NCBI GenBank assembly: GCA_002508425.1
Contig: DAKU01000139.1
Location: 1-15,609 of the forward strand
Source of the DNA: Methanosarcinaceae archaeon UBA470
GTDB lineage: Archaea > Halobacteriota > Methanosarcinia > Methanosarcinales > Methanosarcinaceae
Direction of reading: 5' to 3'
Length of the DNA: 15,609 nt
Part shown: positions 6,219 through 13,676 of the stretch, piece by piece
Layout of the letters: each line of letters begins with the position of its first letter
Numbering within the stretch: the first letter of the stretch is position 1
Notes under the pieces: generated by a model
What the model was told of the DNA's origin: nothing
Seen by the model: only the letters and a program-made list of their open reading frames with translations
Databases searched by the model: none
Program-made: the position numbers and the translations under genes

Positions 6219-7280
6219 ATGGATTGGTATGTAATAGATGCAGTGGAAGTCGCTTACGAGCGTACAAAAAAGTGTCTTTTTGAACCCTTTGATTTCTGGA
6301 AATGGGTAAAACTTGCCATCATATTTATGTTAGTGGGCGGAGGTTCGGGTTACGGGGGTAACTCTTTTAACTCTTTTTCAAATTCAATGGATTCCGGATA
6401 TGATTCAGGCTATGGCTCAGGTTATAATTCTGACTATAACCCACTTGATTCAATAGGTGATACGATTGATTCCACTTTCAGTTTAGCTGTAACGGCACTT
6501 ATAGCGCTGGTGCTAATTCTGATTCTTTTTTTCATGTATATTTCCAGTGTTATGGAATTCGTATTGGTGGAGTCGCTTGTAAGTAATAGTGTTAAATTCT
6601 GGGAATATTCCCGCCGTTTCCTTGGAAAAGGATTGCAGCTGTTTATTATCAAGCTAGCGGCACTTTTTTTGTCTCTGTTAGTGCTCGCATTGCTGGTGCT
6701 TCCATTTGTTGTGATATTTGGTATGCCTTCAGGTGACTTTTTCTTGCTATCTATCATCGGTGGAATGATGCTTGTTATGCTTCTTGTTATTATTTTTGCA
6801 ATCATTGCTTCTATTCTTGGCTCCTTCATAAGCATGTCTATACCAGTATCATTATACCGTAATGTAGGGGTTTTGTCAGCTATCATGGAAGTTCTCAGAA
6901 AATTCAAGCTCGAATGGCAACAGATTATTGTTTATTGGGTAGGCAGGGCAGTGTTGGGGATAATTGTTGGCATAGCAGGATTTGTTATCATAATGCTTGC
7001 ACTTCTGGTCACCTTATTACCTTTCTTGATAGTGGATGGTATTCTCTACTTGTTGCTATCGTTGGTTATGTCAGGCTTGGAATGGATAGTTCTTGCTCCA
7101 GTTGCTCTAGTAGAGTTAATACTTTTCATAATTGCTATGGCTTTGGTAAGCATGCCTTTTAAAGCATTTCTCAAATACCACATGCTCTCCTTCTTGGAAA
7201 AATGGTATCCTGAAGCAGGTATTCCTTTTGATACGGGAATTGGTTTCAAGGCAGAGGCAGCAACTGGGTCTTTAATCTGA
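6219..7280 (+). CDS. Polytopic membrane protein with Gly/Ser/Tyr-rich loop
   Basis: I start at the ATG at 6219 (353 residues) because of the TATA-like box just upstream and because MDWYVIDAVEVAYERTKK is a natural family-like beginning. The N-terminal segment ends in FEPFDFWKWVKLA and leads into TM1. After TM1 comes a loop of about 40 residues built from Gly, Ser, Tyr, Asn and Asp (GYDSGYGSGYNSDYN). About six further hydrophobic segments follow, some long enough to be re-entrant or paired, with a basic loop RNVGVLSAIMEVLRKFKLEW between the fourth and fifth. The tail EKWYPEAGIPF is soluble. It resembles uncharacterised membrane proteins of halophilic and methanogenic archaea (possibly the DUF7544 group, from memory). 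No transport or enzymatic motif is recognised. The neighbours give no firm clue. Confidence 0.75.
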   Translation: MDWYVIDAVEVAYERTKKCLFEPFDFWKWVKLAIIFMLVGGGSGYGGNSFNSFSNSMDSGYDSGYGSGYNSDYNPLDSIGDTIDSTFSLAVTALIALVLILILFFMYISSVMEFVLVESLVSNSVKFWEYSRRFLGKGLQLFIIKLAALFLSLLVLALLVLPFVVIFGMPSGDFFLLSIIGGMMLVMLLVIIFAIIASILGSFISMSIPVSLYRNVGVLSAIMEVLRKFKLEWQQIIVYWVGRAVLGIIVGIAGFVIIMLALLVTLLPFLIVDGILYLLLSLVMSGLEWIVLAPVALVELILFIIAMALVSMPFKAFLKYHMLSFLEKWYPEAGIPFDTGIGFKAEAATGSLI

Positions 7281-7335
7281 CTCATTTCTTTTTATTTGCA
7301 TATTAATTATTTTTAATAATTTCTAGAACGTATAG

Positions 7336-7344
7336 TATATATAA
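7336..7344 (+). promoter_or_regulatory. TATA box of the three-repeat secreted protein gene
   Basis: TATATATAA lies inside a dyad whose arms are AGTATA and TATACT (7334-7351). The expected transcription start near 7367 leaves a leader of about 120 bases. The 13-base string TATATATAAGTAT recurs at 9719-9731, upstream of the TPR gene. Confidence 0.5.
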
Positions 7345-7400
7345 GTATACTCATTAATTCTAATGTGGCGATAGTAATATTTTTCTACCGCATTTAATAA

Positions 7401-7487
7401 GTTCAGATCCAATTGGTAAATGGGGAAATTAAGGTTGGACACATCTGAACAAGGCCTAAGGCCTATATTCAATTGGGGGAATAATAG
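7401..7487 (+). promoter_or_regulatory. Structured 5' leader, possible translation-control element
   Basis: GTTCAGATCCAA (7401-7412) can pair with TTGG (7435-7438) and ATCTGAAC (7443-7450), with ACAC bulged, closing a 22-base loop. A small hairpin AGGCC-TAA-GGCCT (7451-7463 region) follows. CAATTGG (7470-7476), which runs into the G-rich ribosome binding site, is complementary to CCAATTG (7409-7415), so two exclusive structures are possible. It matches no known riboswitch class that I recognise. Confidence 0.35.
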
Positions 7488-8681
7488 ATGCAATCATACA
7501 AGAGATCTATGGTATTACCTCTTTTGATCCTTGCTTTAGTCATGGGGATAGTTCTTACGGTTGGAAGCGCTCAGTCAGCTGACGCTTTGTATTCCCAGTA
7601 TGGAGGATCAGCTAGGATAGTAGATACTAATGCCTCAATACAAGAGGCATCATCCGCGATGAATCAATTTGTTATAATGACCACTCTAAGCCCTGAAACC
7701 ATAGAGGTCCAGGCAGGAGATACAGTTACATGGAACAATCTCCAAAGGCCAAAGAAGCCTGTCATTCTGGTAAGTGATGATGGTCTGTGGGAATCTCAGA
7801 CAATCTATTATGGTAAGTCTTTCTCCTACACTTTCCCAAATACAGGGACATACACCTTTAGCATTGAGGGTACTCAGATGAAAGGGTCAGTAATTGTTTC
7901 AGAAAAGATCATGAAAAGCGTAGGTGAAGAAGAATCAGAGGCAGGCACGGCTCCAAGCATGCCTTTAATGGTATGGAATCAGACAAAAAATGTAACTGAG
8001 GGTATGGTACAAACTGTCACAGGAACCATCGCACAGCTTACTCAAGAGAAGAACGAATTCCTTATGATCAGAACCTTGGACCCCATTAGTATGGAAGTAG
8101 AGGCCGGTGAAACTGTTACCTGGAATAATCTACAGAGGCCAAAAAAGCCCATAGTTCTGGTGAGCAAGGAAAATCTGTGGGAGCCTCAGACCATCTATTA
8201 TGGTAAGTTTTTCAGCTTTGTTTTCGATACACCTGGTACATATACTTTCATGCTGGACGGTACCACTATAACAGGTACTGTAGTTGTTTCCGAAGCTACC
8301 GCGGCAAGTGTGCCGGAATCCGAGGAAGAGAACGTTCTACCTTCTGTTCCGGAATCAAGTCAGATTATGGTTCAAAATGAGACAAAGGAGAAAGTAGGGG
8401 AAAGAACCGGGGAAATGGTGCAGGCTGTCACCCAGACAAAGGAGTTTCTTATGATCAGGACCATAGAACCTACACTAATGGAAATAAAAGCCGGAGAATC
8501 TGTGACATGGAGAAATCTCCAGAGACCAAAGATGCCAATCGTTGTTGTAAGCAAGGAGGATCTGTGGGAACCTCAGACCATCTATTATGGCAAGGTATTC
8601 ACTTACACATTCGATAAGCAAGGTACCTATACTTTTATGCTTGAGGGCACTGAGATATCAGGTACCATTGTAGTGATCTGA
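7488..8681 (+). CDS. Secreted protein with three cupredoxin-like repeats lacking copper ligands
   Basis: This 397-residue protein has a signal peptide (basic MQSYKR, hydrophobic core 8-25, likely cleavage near the SAQSADA segment) and no lipobox or C-terminal anchor. It has three 78-residue repeats at 61-138, 191-268 and 320-397, joined by acidic, Pro/Glu/Thr-rich linkers of about 52 residues. Each repeat follows the cupredoxin (plastocyanin/azurin) pattern: an E-V/I-x-AG-E/D-x-VTW strand, a TIYYGK-F-S/T hairpin, then GTYTF-x-x-G-T and a final V-V/I-V strand. The whole protein has no His and no Cys, so the His-Cys-His type-1 copper site is absent. Only repeat 1 keeps a Met (M131) near the axial position. 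NLQRPK and LWE(S/P)QTIYYGK are the most conserved parts. Four sequons (N48, N164, N168, N297) all lie outside the repeats. It is probably a cell-surface structural or binding protein. The start is fixed by an in-frame TAG just before the ATG. Confidence 0.8.
   Translation: MQSYKRSMVLPLLILALVMGIVLTVGSAQSADALYSQYGGSARIVDTNASIQEASSAMNQFVIMTTLSPETIEVQAGDTVTWNNLQRPKKPVILVSDDGLWESQTIYYGKSFSYTFPNTGTYTFSIEGTQMKGSVIVSEKIMKSVGEEESEAGTAPSMPLMVWNQTKNVTEGMVQTVTGTIAQLTQEKNEFLMIRTLDPISMEVEAGETVTWNNLQRPKKPIVLVSKENLWEPQTIYYGKFFSFVFDTPGTYTFMLDGTTITGTVVVSEATAASVPESEEENVLPSVPESSQIMVQNETKEKVGERTGEMVQAVTQTKEFLMIRTIEPTLMEIKAGESVTWRNLQRPKMPIVVVSKEDLWEPQTIYYGKVFTYTFDKQGTYTFMLEGTEISGTIVVI
7668..8678 (+). repeat. Three in-frame 234-base repeats encoding the cupredoxin-like domains
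   Basis: The units are 7668-7901, 8058-8291 and 8445-8678. Repeats 2 and 3 are closest to each other: both begin FLMIRT, have LWEPQTIYYGK and end in GTYTFMLxGT. This fits stepwise duplication, with repeat 1 the most diverged. The period is about 390 bases including linkers. Confidence 0.85.
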
Positions 8682-8690
8682 TTGATTGTA

Positions 8691-8719
8691 TCTTCCCCTT
8701 TTGGGAAGACATATTTTTT
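8691..8719 (+). terminator. Hairpin plus T-run terminator
   Basis: TCTTCCC (8691-8697) and GGGAAGA (8703-8709) form a perfect 7-pair stem with loop CTTTT. A T6 run follows at 8714-8719, in the correct orientation for the secreted-protein gene ending at 8681. It also sits 17 bases past the stop of the convergent TPR gene, but no T-run follows it on that strand. Confidence 0.7.
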
Positions 8720-8725
8720 AGTTTC

Positions 8726-9637
8726 TTAGCTGATCAAGCGGATAATTATGTAGAGAAACAATAGGATTATTGCACCTACAAACCAGAATTTTATAGTCTC
8801 CGAAAGGGGTATGCGAACATTGGCATTTTTTCCTTCCATATCAACATAAGAAGATAATCTGGTTTTCTCTGGTTGAACTTTCCTTTTTTCATTTCCAATA
8901 GCTGGGGCATTGGTCGCAGCAGGCCTTTTATCGAAAGTTGGGGTGTCATTTCTATAGATGGCACTATCACTTTTTGGTTCAGATAATGAGGTAGCAGCTA
9001 TAGTTTCATTTATTATTTCAGGCGAATTTTGCCTTGCTACATTGTTGTTTGGAACTATTTCCTGATCAGGGGAGATAAAATTTATAGTCCCAGAAGACCT
9101 TGTCGACTCAATATCCATTACAATATTCTCTTTTTCTTCTTCGGCTATAGAAGATTGTTTTTCTTTAATATTGCTGAATAATGATTCTTCTCCTTGTGGG
9201 AGATTGAAGGATACAACTTCTTCAATGTCTTCTGCTTCGTAAAAATCTGTATCTGCAGGAGACGCCACAGCTAAATCTTCTTCTTCCTGTGCATATTGCG
9301 TCTCTTCCTGGACATACTGCGGCTGTTCTATTATGGTATCCGGTGCATTAATTCTGTTATCTTCCGGGAATGAGTTTGTCTTTTTTATCCGGATGTCCAA
9401 GGACGGATCTAGAAGAGTAGCTCTGTCGTAGCTTCTTTTTGCCTCATCGAATTTACCCATGTCTTCGAGTATCCTGCCCTTTTTTACCCATGCACTAACA
9501 TTATTTGGTTCTAACTCCAGAGAACGAGTAAAATAATCTAATTTCTTTTCCGGGTCAGGGGTTTTGATGCCCATATTAAACCAATTCTCTGCTTCTTTTT
9601 GTTTTTTCTTGGATTTTACGTCATCCATCAAGCCCAT
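8726..9637 (-). CDS. TPR protein with acidic disordered linker and C-terminal membrane anchor
   Basis: I start at the ATG at 9637 (303 residues) because GAGGTG lies 5 bases upstream; a reading two codons longer from a GTG would overlap that site. After a basic start (MGLMDDVKSKKKQKEAENWF), about two tetratricopeptide repeats cover residues 14-85, with DYFTRSLELEPNNVSAWVKKG and FDEAKRSYDRATLLDP as the clear units. Residues about 90-270 are acidic, rich in Glu, Ser, Asn and Gln, with a QYVQEETQYAQEE repeat, and are probably disordered. The last 25 residues contain one hydrophobic helix (FWFVGAIILLFLYIIIRLIS). With no signal peptide, this predicts a tail-anchored protein with the TPR domain in the cytoplasm, probably a scaffold. 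The partner is unknown. It is monocistronic between the convergent secreted-protein gene and the end of the hem-pyr operon. Confidence 0.75.
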   Translation of the reverse strand: MGLMDDVKSKKKQKEAENWFNMGIKTPDPEKKLDYFTRSLELEPNNVSAWVKKGRILEDMGKFDEAKRSYDRATLLDPSLDIRIKKTNSFPEDNRINAPDTIIEQPQYVQEETQYAQEEEDLAVASPADTDFYEAEDIEEVVSFNLPQGEESLFSNIKEKQSSIAEEEKENIVMDIESTRSSGTINFISPDQEIVPNNNVARQNSPEIINETIAATSLSEPKSDSAIYRNDTPTFDKRPAATNAPAIGNEKRKVQPEKTRLSSYVDMEGKNANVRIPLSETIKFWFVGAIILLFLYIIIRLIS

Positions 9638-9713
9638 AAGCACACCTCATTTCATAAACAAACAATACATCTGGTCATCCCTACAACTTATCAGATTAAT
9701 TGGTATATATAAT

Positions 9714-9731
9714 ATACTTATATATAAGTAT
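9714..9731. promoter_or_regulatory. Perfect 18-base palindromic TATA region of the TPR gene
   Basis: ATACTTATATATAAGTAT equals its own reverse complement. On the minus strand it places a strong TATA box about 80 bases before the TPR start codon, with an expected leader of roughly 55 bases. A second TATA-like run lies at 9703-9712. Its symmetry would let it work in both directions, the other one running antisense into pyrK. Confidence 0.45.
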
Positions 9732-9762
9732 CAGTGATGACTGTTTAGAACTGATTGTTTAT

Positions 9763-10542
9763 TCAGAACAATTTCTTTTGTCCAGAGGGGCCCCTTGTAT
9801 ATTTCCCAAATTCACTGCCCACAAGTTCTTTTCCATTAAACACTGGTCCATCCTTACAGACTCTCAGGCCGGCATCGTCCATGCAGCATGCGCCACATAC
9901 TCCTATACCACATTTGAAATACCGGTGAAGGCTGAACTCCGTGCGTTCCAATGCGCTTTCCCGTTCAAGAATGCCGAATACCCTCTTCATCATCATTTCA
10001 GGTCCACAGGTGTATATTCTGTCATACTTCGATACATCGATTTCATCAAGTACGTCTGTTACAAAGCCACAGCGATGTGCAGAACCATCGTCTGTAGTGA
10101 TGTATACCTGTCCAGATTGAAGGAATCTATCCATGAACAACAGTTCATTGACATTTCTGGCTCCTAGAATGGTAGTTACCTCAGAGCATGAGGGAAAAAC
10201 ATTCTCAGCAAGAGGTGCAAGAGGTGCTGCCCCTACTCCTCCCGCAATGAGCAATATGTTTTCTCCCTCTTTTGGAAGTGTGAACCCTTTTCCAAAAGGC
10301 CCTCTCAATCCCAGAGAATCGCCTTCTTTCAGGTCGAAGAGCCGTGATGTGGCATCACCGACTTTCTGCACGGTAATGGCATTTTTGTAGGAAAGTGTCA
10401 TGGGTATTTCATCTACTCCTCTTATCCATACCATGACGAACTGGCCAATAATAGCATCTTCAAATAAATGATCGAAAAAGAATGTATGGGTGGAAGGTGT
10501 TTCATCCACAATTTTGACAATATTTGCATTCAGTGGGAGCAT
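9763..10542 (-). CDS. pyrK: Dihydroorotate dehydrogenase electron transfer subunit
   Basis: This 259-residue iron-sulfur flavoprotein passes electrons from dihydroorotate oxidation in PyrD to NAD+. The N-terminal FAD-binding barrel (about 1-90) includes IPMTLSY and GDSLGLRGPFGKGF. The nucleotide-binding fold has LLIAGGVGAAPLAPLAE (97-113) and the TCGPEMMMK segment (178-186). A [2Fe-2S] site near the C-terminus has C211, C216, C219 and C229 in KCGIGVCGACC and LRVCKDGPVF, the PyrK arrangement. The ATG shares its A with the TGA of pyrD (TGATG), so translation is coupled and a 1:1 supply of subunits is likely. It is the last gene of the hem-pyr operon. Confidence 0.92.
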   Translation of the reverse strand: MLPLNANIVKIVDETPSTHTFFFDHLFEDAIIGQFVMVWIRGVDEIPMTLSYKNAITVQKVGDATSRLFDLKEGDSLGLRGPFGKGFTLPKEGENILLIAGGVGAAPLAPLAENVFPSCSEVTTILGARNVNELLFMDRFLQSGQVYITTDDGSAHRCGFVTDVLDEIDVSKYDRIYTCGPEMMMKRVFGILERESALERTEFSLHRYFKCGIGVCGACCMDDAGLRVCKDGPVFNGKELVGSEFGKYTRGPSGQKKLF

Positions 10543-11444
10543 CAGAACCTCTCATGTGCAATTCCAGTAATGTCTTCTATATTTGTATAACCATATTCTT
10601 TCAGGAACCTGTTAATACCTTCAGATATATCAGAGAACACATTAGTCCCTTCATAAACTGCTGATCCTATTTGTACTGCACTAGCACCTGCCATGATCAT
10701 TTCTATAGCATGCTGCCATGTTGATATACCTCCCACTCCGATTATAGGTATATCCAGTTTCTCATGGAGGTCGTAAACACATTTAACAGCAATAGGGCGT
10801 ATTCCCTCTCCGGAAAGACCACCGAAGCGGTTACCTAGCACAGGATAACCCGAGTGGATATCGATAGCCATACCACGTACTGTGTTGATGGCCACCACTG
10901 CATTTGCCCCTCCTTCCTGTGCTGCTTTACCTATTGTAACAATGTCTGTGACATTTGGTGTAAGTTTTACCCAAACTGGTATATCAGTGATTTCAGATAT
11001 TGCTAAAGTGACAGCTTTTACCATTACAGGGTCTGTGCCTACGGATGCGCCATATCCCATGGCATGGGGGCAACTTACATTAAGTTCGAAAGCATCTGGT
11101 TTTGCAGACATCAGTCCTTCTGCAACCTTGCGGAACTCATCTGCATTGCCACCGAAAATACTTGCTATCACCGGCACGCCTGCTTTATGCTTTGCTTTCT
11201 CTAGTTCTGGCAGGAAATCTTCATAGGACGGATTTGGTAAGCCCATGGCATTCAGATGTCCGTGATCAAGCTTAACCATGCTTGGATTACTGTGTCCATC
11301 TTTAGGCTGCGAGCCGATGGATTTTGTCACCACTGCACCTGCACCTTCGCGAGCCATCCGAATAAGTGCTGCTCCAGTGGTACCCATGATCCCTGCAGCA
11401 AGTATTGTCGGATTCTTCATACGTAGACCTGTGATGTTCATCAT
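10542..11444 (-). CDS. pyrD: Dihydroorotate dehydrogenase, class 1B catalytic subunit
   Basis: This 300-residue FMN TIM-barrel enzyme oxidises dihydroorotate to orotate in pyrimidine synthesis. It shows NPTILAAGIMG at the first strand, KSIGSQPKDG (41-50), HLNAMGLPNPS (63-73), and ELNVSCPHAMGYG (120-132), where C125 is the class 1 active-site base. It also has WVKLTPNVTDI, INTVRGMAID, GGLSGEGIRPIA, and the phosphate-binding IIGVGGIST and MAGASAVQIGSA. The loop has CPH where many relatives have CPN; I take this as a lineage variant. The Cys base and the adjoining pyrK mark it as class 1B. The ATG at 11444 has a GAGG element 5-6 bases upstream; the next ATG, one codon on, is a possible alternative. 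It follows hemC by 17 bases. Confidence 0.93.
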   Translation of the reverse strand: MMNITGLRMKNPTILAAGIMGTTGAALIRMAREGAGAVVTKSIGSQPKDGHSNPSMVKLDHGHLNAMGLPNPSYEDFLPELEKAKHKAGVPVIASIFGGNADEFRKVAEGLMSAKPDAFELNVSCPHAMGYGASVGTDPVMVKAVTLAISEITDIPVWVKLTPNVTDIVTIGKAAQEGGANAVVAINTVRGMAIDIHSGYPVLGNRFGGLSGEGIRPIAVKCVYDLHEKLDIPIIGVGGISTWQHAIEMIMAGASAVQIGSAVYEGTNVFSDISEGINRFLKEYGYTNIEDITGIAHERF

Positions 11445-11461
11445 GAAAAACCTCTAAGATC

Positions 11462-12382
11462 CTATTTATTGATCCTGAGTTTGGACACTGCTTCTTTTAC
11501 AAGTTCCTTGCCACCCTTAGCTACAAGTTCCTTGCCAAGTTTGGATGCATGAGTGTGGTAGTCTTCCAGAGGGATCACCTCATCAATACGGACCTGACGT
11601 GTACCATCAAGAGAAAGCACTTCTGCAAGTACTCTAACTTCATCATTGTTTATGAATTGTGAAAATGAACCGATTGGAGCCGTGCATCCACCCTCTACAT
11701 CTTTTGTCACGATGCGTTCTATCTCGGTGGCGATACGTGTCTGGGTATGATTAAGCTGAGAAGTTACTGTTTCCGCCTCCGAGCCCGCAGGCGTCACAAT
11801 AGCTATGGTTCCCTGGTTAGCAGAAGGGCAGAACCTGTCTGTATCCAGACGTTCTACATCAAGCTCCCATTTCATGCGCTGTAAACCCGCTTCTGCAAGC
11901 ATGATACCATCGTAATGGCCATCTTCAAGTTTCTTCATCCGGGTGTTAATGTTACCTCTCAGATCTTTTATATGCAGATCGGATCTGTATCTTAAAAGCT
12001 GGGCCTTCCGGCGCATGGAAGTAGTACCAAGTACTGCTCCCTTTGGCAGGTCATCCAGCTTAGATCCATCCCTGGTAAGTAGCACATCGTGCGGGGAATC
12101 TCTTTCAAGTACCGCAGAAGTTGTGAGTTCTTTCGGCCTGACCGTTGGCAGGTCTTTCATGGAGTGAACTGCTATTTCGATGAATCCTTCCACCATTCTG
12201 TCATCCAGTTCACGCACAAAGGCGCCTACACCTGCTACTTCGTGCAGGGGCCGATCTGTAAATCTGTCTCCAGTAGTCTTTATGATTTTACGACTTGTAT
12301 CAATACCCCTGTCAGCCAACATCTTAGCAACAATGTCTGCCTGTGCAAGAGCAAGGGCACTGCCCCGTGTTCCTATTATCAT
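11462..12382 (-). CDS. hemC: Hydroxymethylbilane synthase (porphobilinogen deaminase)
   Basis: This 306-residue enzyme joins four porphobilinogens into hydroxymethylbilane. Domain 1 begins IIGTRGSALALAQAD (2-16) and has VHSMKDLPT (72-80), in which D77 is the catalytic Asp. The dipyrromethane-contacting region is GTTSMRRKAQLLRYR (119-133) with LRGNINTRMKKL. MLAEAGLQRM and CPSANQGTIAI follow. C233 in VEGGCTAPIGSF is the Cys that carries the dipyrromethane cofactor. The protein is complete. It starts 12 bases after the hemL stop, and the AAGG upstream element overlaps that stop. HemD, which would act next, is not encoded in the window. Confidence 0.95.
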   Translation of the reverse strand: MIIGTRGSALALAQADIVAKMLADRGIDTSRKIIKTTGDRFTDRPLHEVAGVGAFVRELDDRMVEGFIEIAVHSMKDLPTVRPKELTTSAVLERDSPHDVLLTRDGSKLDDLPKGAVLGTTSMRRKAQLLRYRSDLHIKDLRGNINTRMKKLEDGHYDGIMLAEAGLQRMKWELDVERLDTDRFCPSANQGTIAIVTPAGSEAETVTSQLNHTQTRIATEIERIVTKDVEGGCTAPIGSFSQFINNDEVRVLAEVLSLDGTRQVRIDEVIPLEDYHTHASKLGKELVAKGGKELVKEAVSKLRINK

Positions 12383-12394
12383 GTTATAGCAACC

Positions 12395-13660
12395 TTATTT
12401 GAGATTTGCTTCATATGCAGCCAGAAGCCTATCAAGATCCTCTTCTGAATGTGCAGTGCAGAGGAAATTCGTCTCGAACTGTGATGGGGGCAGGAATATG
12501 CCGCTTTCCAGCATCCTAAAGAAGAATTTCAAGTATCCTTCCTTATCACATCTGAGGACTTCCTGATAGTTGCGCGGCTTATCTCCGAAGAACACCTTGA
12601 ACATCGAGGATACACCACACACATTGTAGTTAAGACCCAGATCTTCAACTATGTCAGTGATGCCTGCACGCAATTTGTCTCCGGTGGCATTGAGCTTCTT
12701 ATGTACATTCTCCTTTTCCAGGATATCAAGAACAGTAAGTCCTGCAGCAATTGATGTGGGACTGCCGCTAAAAGTACCAGCCTGGTATACGCCTCCAGAT
12801 GGTGACACCATTTCCATTATCTCGCGTTTTCCTCCGAACACTCCTATGGGCATGCCACCGCCTATGATCTTGCCTAATGTGCTCATATCTGGTGTAACTC
12901 CATAGTATTGCTGTGCTCCACCCATAGCCATACGGAAACCTGTGATTACCTCATCAAAAATGAGCACTACATCGTTCTCTTCTGTGATTTTGCGCACTTC
13001 TTGCAGGTAACCTTTGTCAGGCAGGATGGGGCCTACATTACCCATTACAGGTTCCAGGATGAACGCTGCAATATCTTTCCCATACTTTTCCATGACCTCT
13101 GTAAGTGCCTCTATATCGTTGAACGGTACCTGTAATGTATTTCTTGTGAAGTCCTCAGGTACACCCAGAGAGTCAGGTTTTCCATGAGTGGTGGCGCCTG
13201 AACCAGCTTTAATAAGCACAGAGTCATGTGCTCCGTGGAAACCACCTTCTATCTTTATGAACTTGTTTCTGCCGGTAAAACCACGTGCAACACGCAGGGC
13301 ACTCATGGTCGCCTCAGTCCCAGTGGAGACAAACCTTACCATATCTATACTGGGGTAGGTACTCGCAATTCTTTCTGCAAGCTTTATCTCCAGCTCTGTT
13401 GGTGTGCCATATAACCAGCCTTTATCAAGTTGTTCGATAATGGCCTCCTTTATTTTTGGGTTTGCATGTCCCAGTAGCTTTGGCCCGTATGCAAGGCAGA
13501 AATCTATGTATTCATTACCATCTGCATCTATTATTTTCGAACCAGCAGCTGATGCTGTATAGAAAGGAAAGGGTTTAATGGCTCTTACGGGACTGCTCAC
13601 TCCACCCGGTATAAGTTTTCGCGCTTTTTCATATAATTTCTCAGATCTTGCCAAATCCAT
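12395..13660 (-). CDS. hemL: Glutamate-1-semialdehyde 2,1-aminomutase
   Basis: This PLP enzyme of aminotransferase fold class I turns glutamate-1-semialdehyde into 5-aminolevulinate. I start at the ATG at 13660 (421 residues), where GGTGAT lies at the right spacing (13664-13669) and the sequence begins MDLARSEKLYEKA; starts four codons (13672) or two codons upstream are possible. Visible motifs are IPGGVSSPVRA, RFVSTGTEATMSALR (phosphate cup), GFHGAHD, LIFDEVITGFR (the Asp that holds the PLP nitrogen) and STLGKIIGGGMPIG, whose Lys (K264) forms the Schiff base. YQAGTFSGSP, the gating-loop region, is intact. It follows hemB by 16 bases. Confidence 0.95.
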   Translation of the reverse strand: MDLARSEKLYEKARKLIPGGVSSPVRAIKPFPFYTASAAGSKIIDADGNEYIDFCLAYGPKLLGHANPKIKEAIIEQLDKGWLYGTPTELEIKLAERIASTYPSIDMVRFVSTGTEATMSALRVARGFTGRNKFIKIEGGFHGAHDSVLIKAGSGATTHGKPDSLGVPEDFTRNTLQVPFNDIEALTEVMEKYGKDIAAFILEPVMGNVGPILPDKGYLQEVRKITEENDVVLIFDEVITGFRMAMGGAQQYYGVTPDMSTLGKIIGGGMPIGVFGGKREIMEMVSPSGGVYQAGTFSGSPTSIAAGLTVLDILEKENVHKKLNATGDKLRAGITDIVEDLGLNYNVCGVSSMFKVFFGDKPRNYQEVLRCDKEGYLKFFFRMLESGIFLPPSQFETNFLCTAHSEEDLDRLLAAYEANLK

Positions 13661-13676
13661 GAACATCACCATTCAA

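Noticed and set aside
7420..7527. Upstream open frame of 35 codons overlapping the start of the three-repeat protein gene
   Set aside because: It has a weak upstream element and no recognisable product, and its ATG falls in the loop of the predicted leader stem. It could matter for translation control but is not supported as a gene.
7488..8681. Annotation as a copper-binding plastocyanin or azurin
   Set aside because: There is no His or Cys anywhere in the protein, so a type-1 copper site cannot form.
9730..9755. ATCAGT/ACTGAT inverted repeat as the hem-pyr operon terminator
   Set aside because: The stem is only 6 pairs with a 14-base loop, it overlaps the palindromic TATA region of the next gene, and no T-run follows on the minus strand.
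11064..11072. CPH in place of CPN in the PyrD active-site loop as a defect
   Set aside because: The catalytic Cys and the preceding Asn and Ser are present, and I regard the His as a lineage variant in methanogen enzymes.
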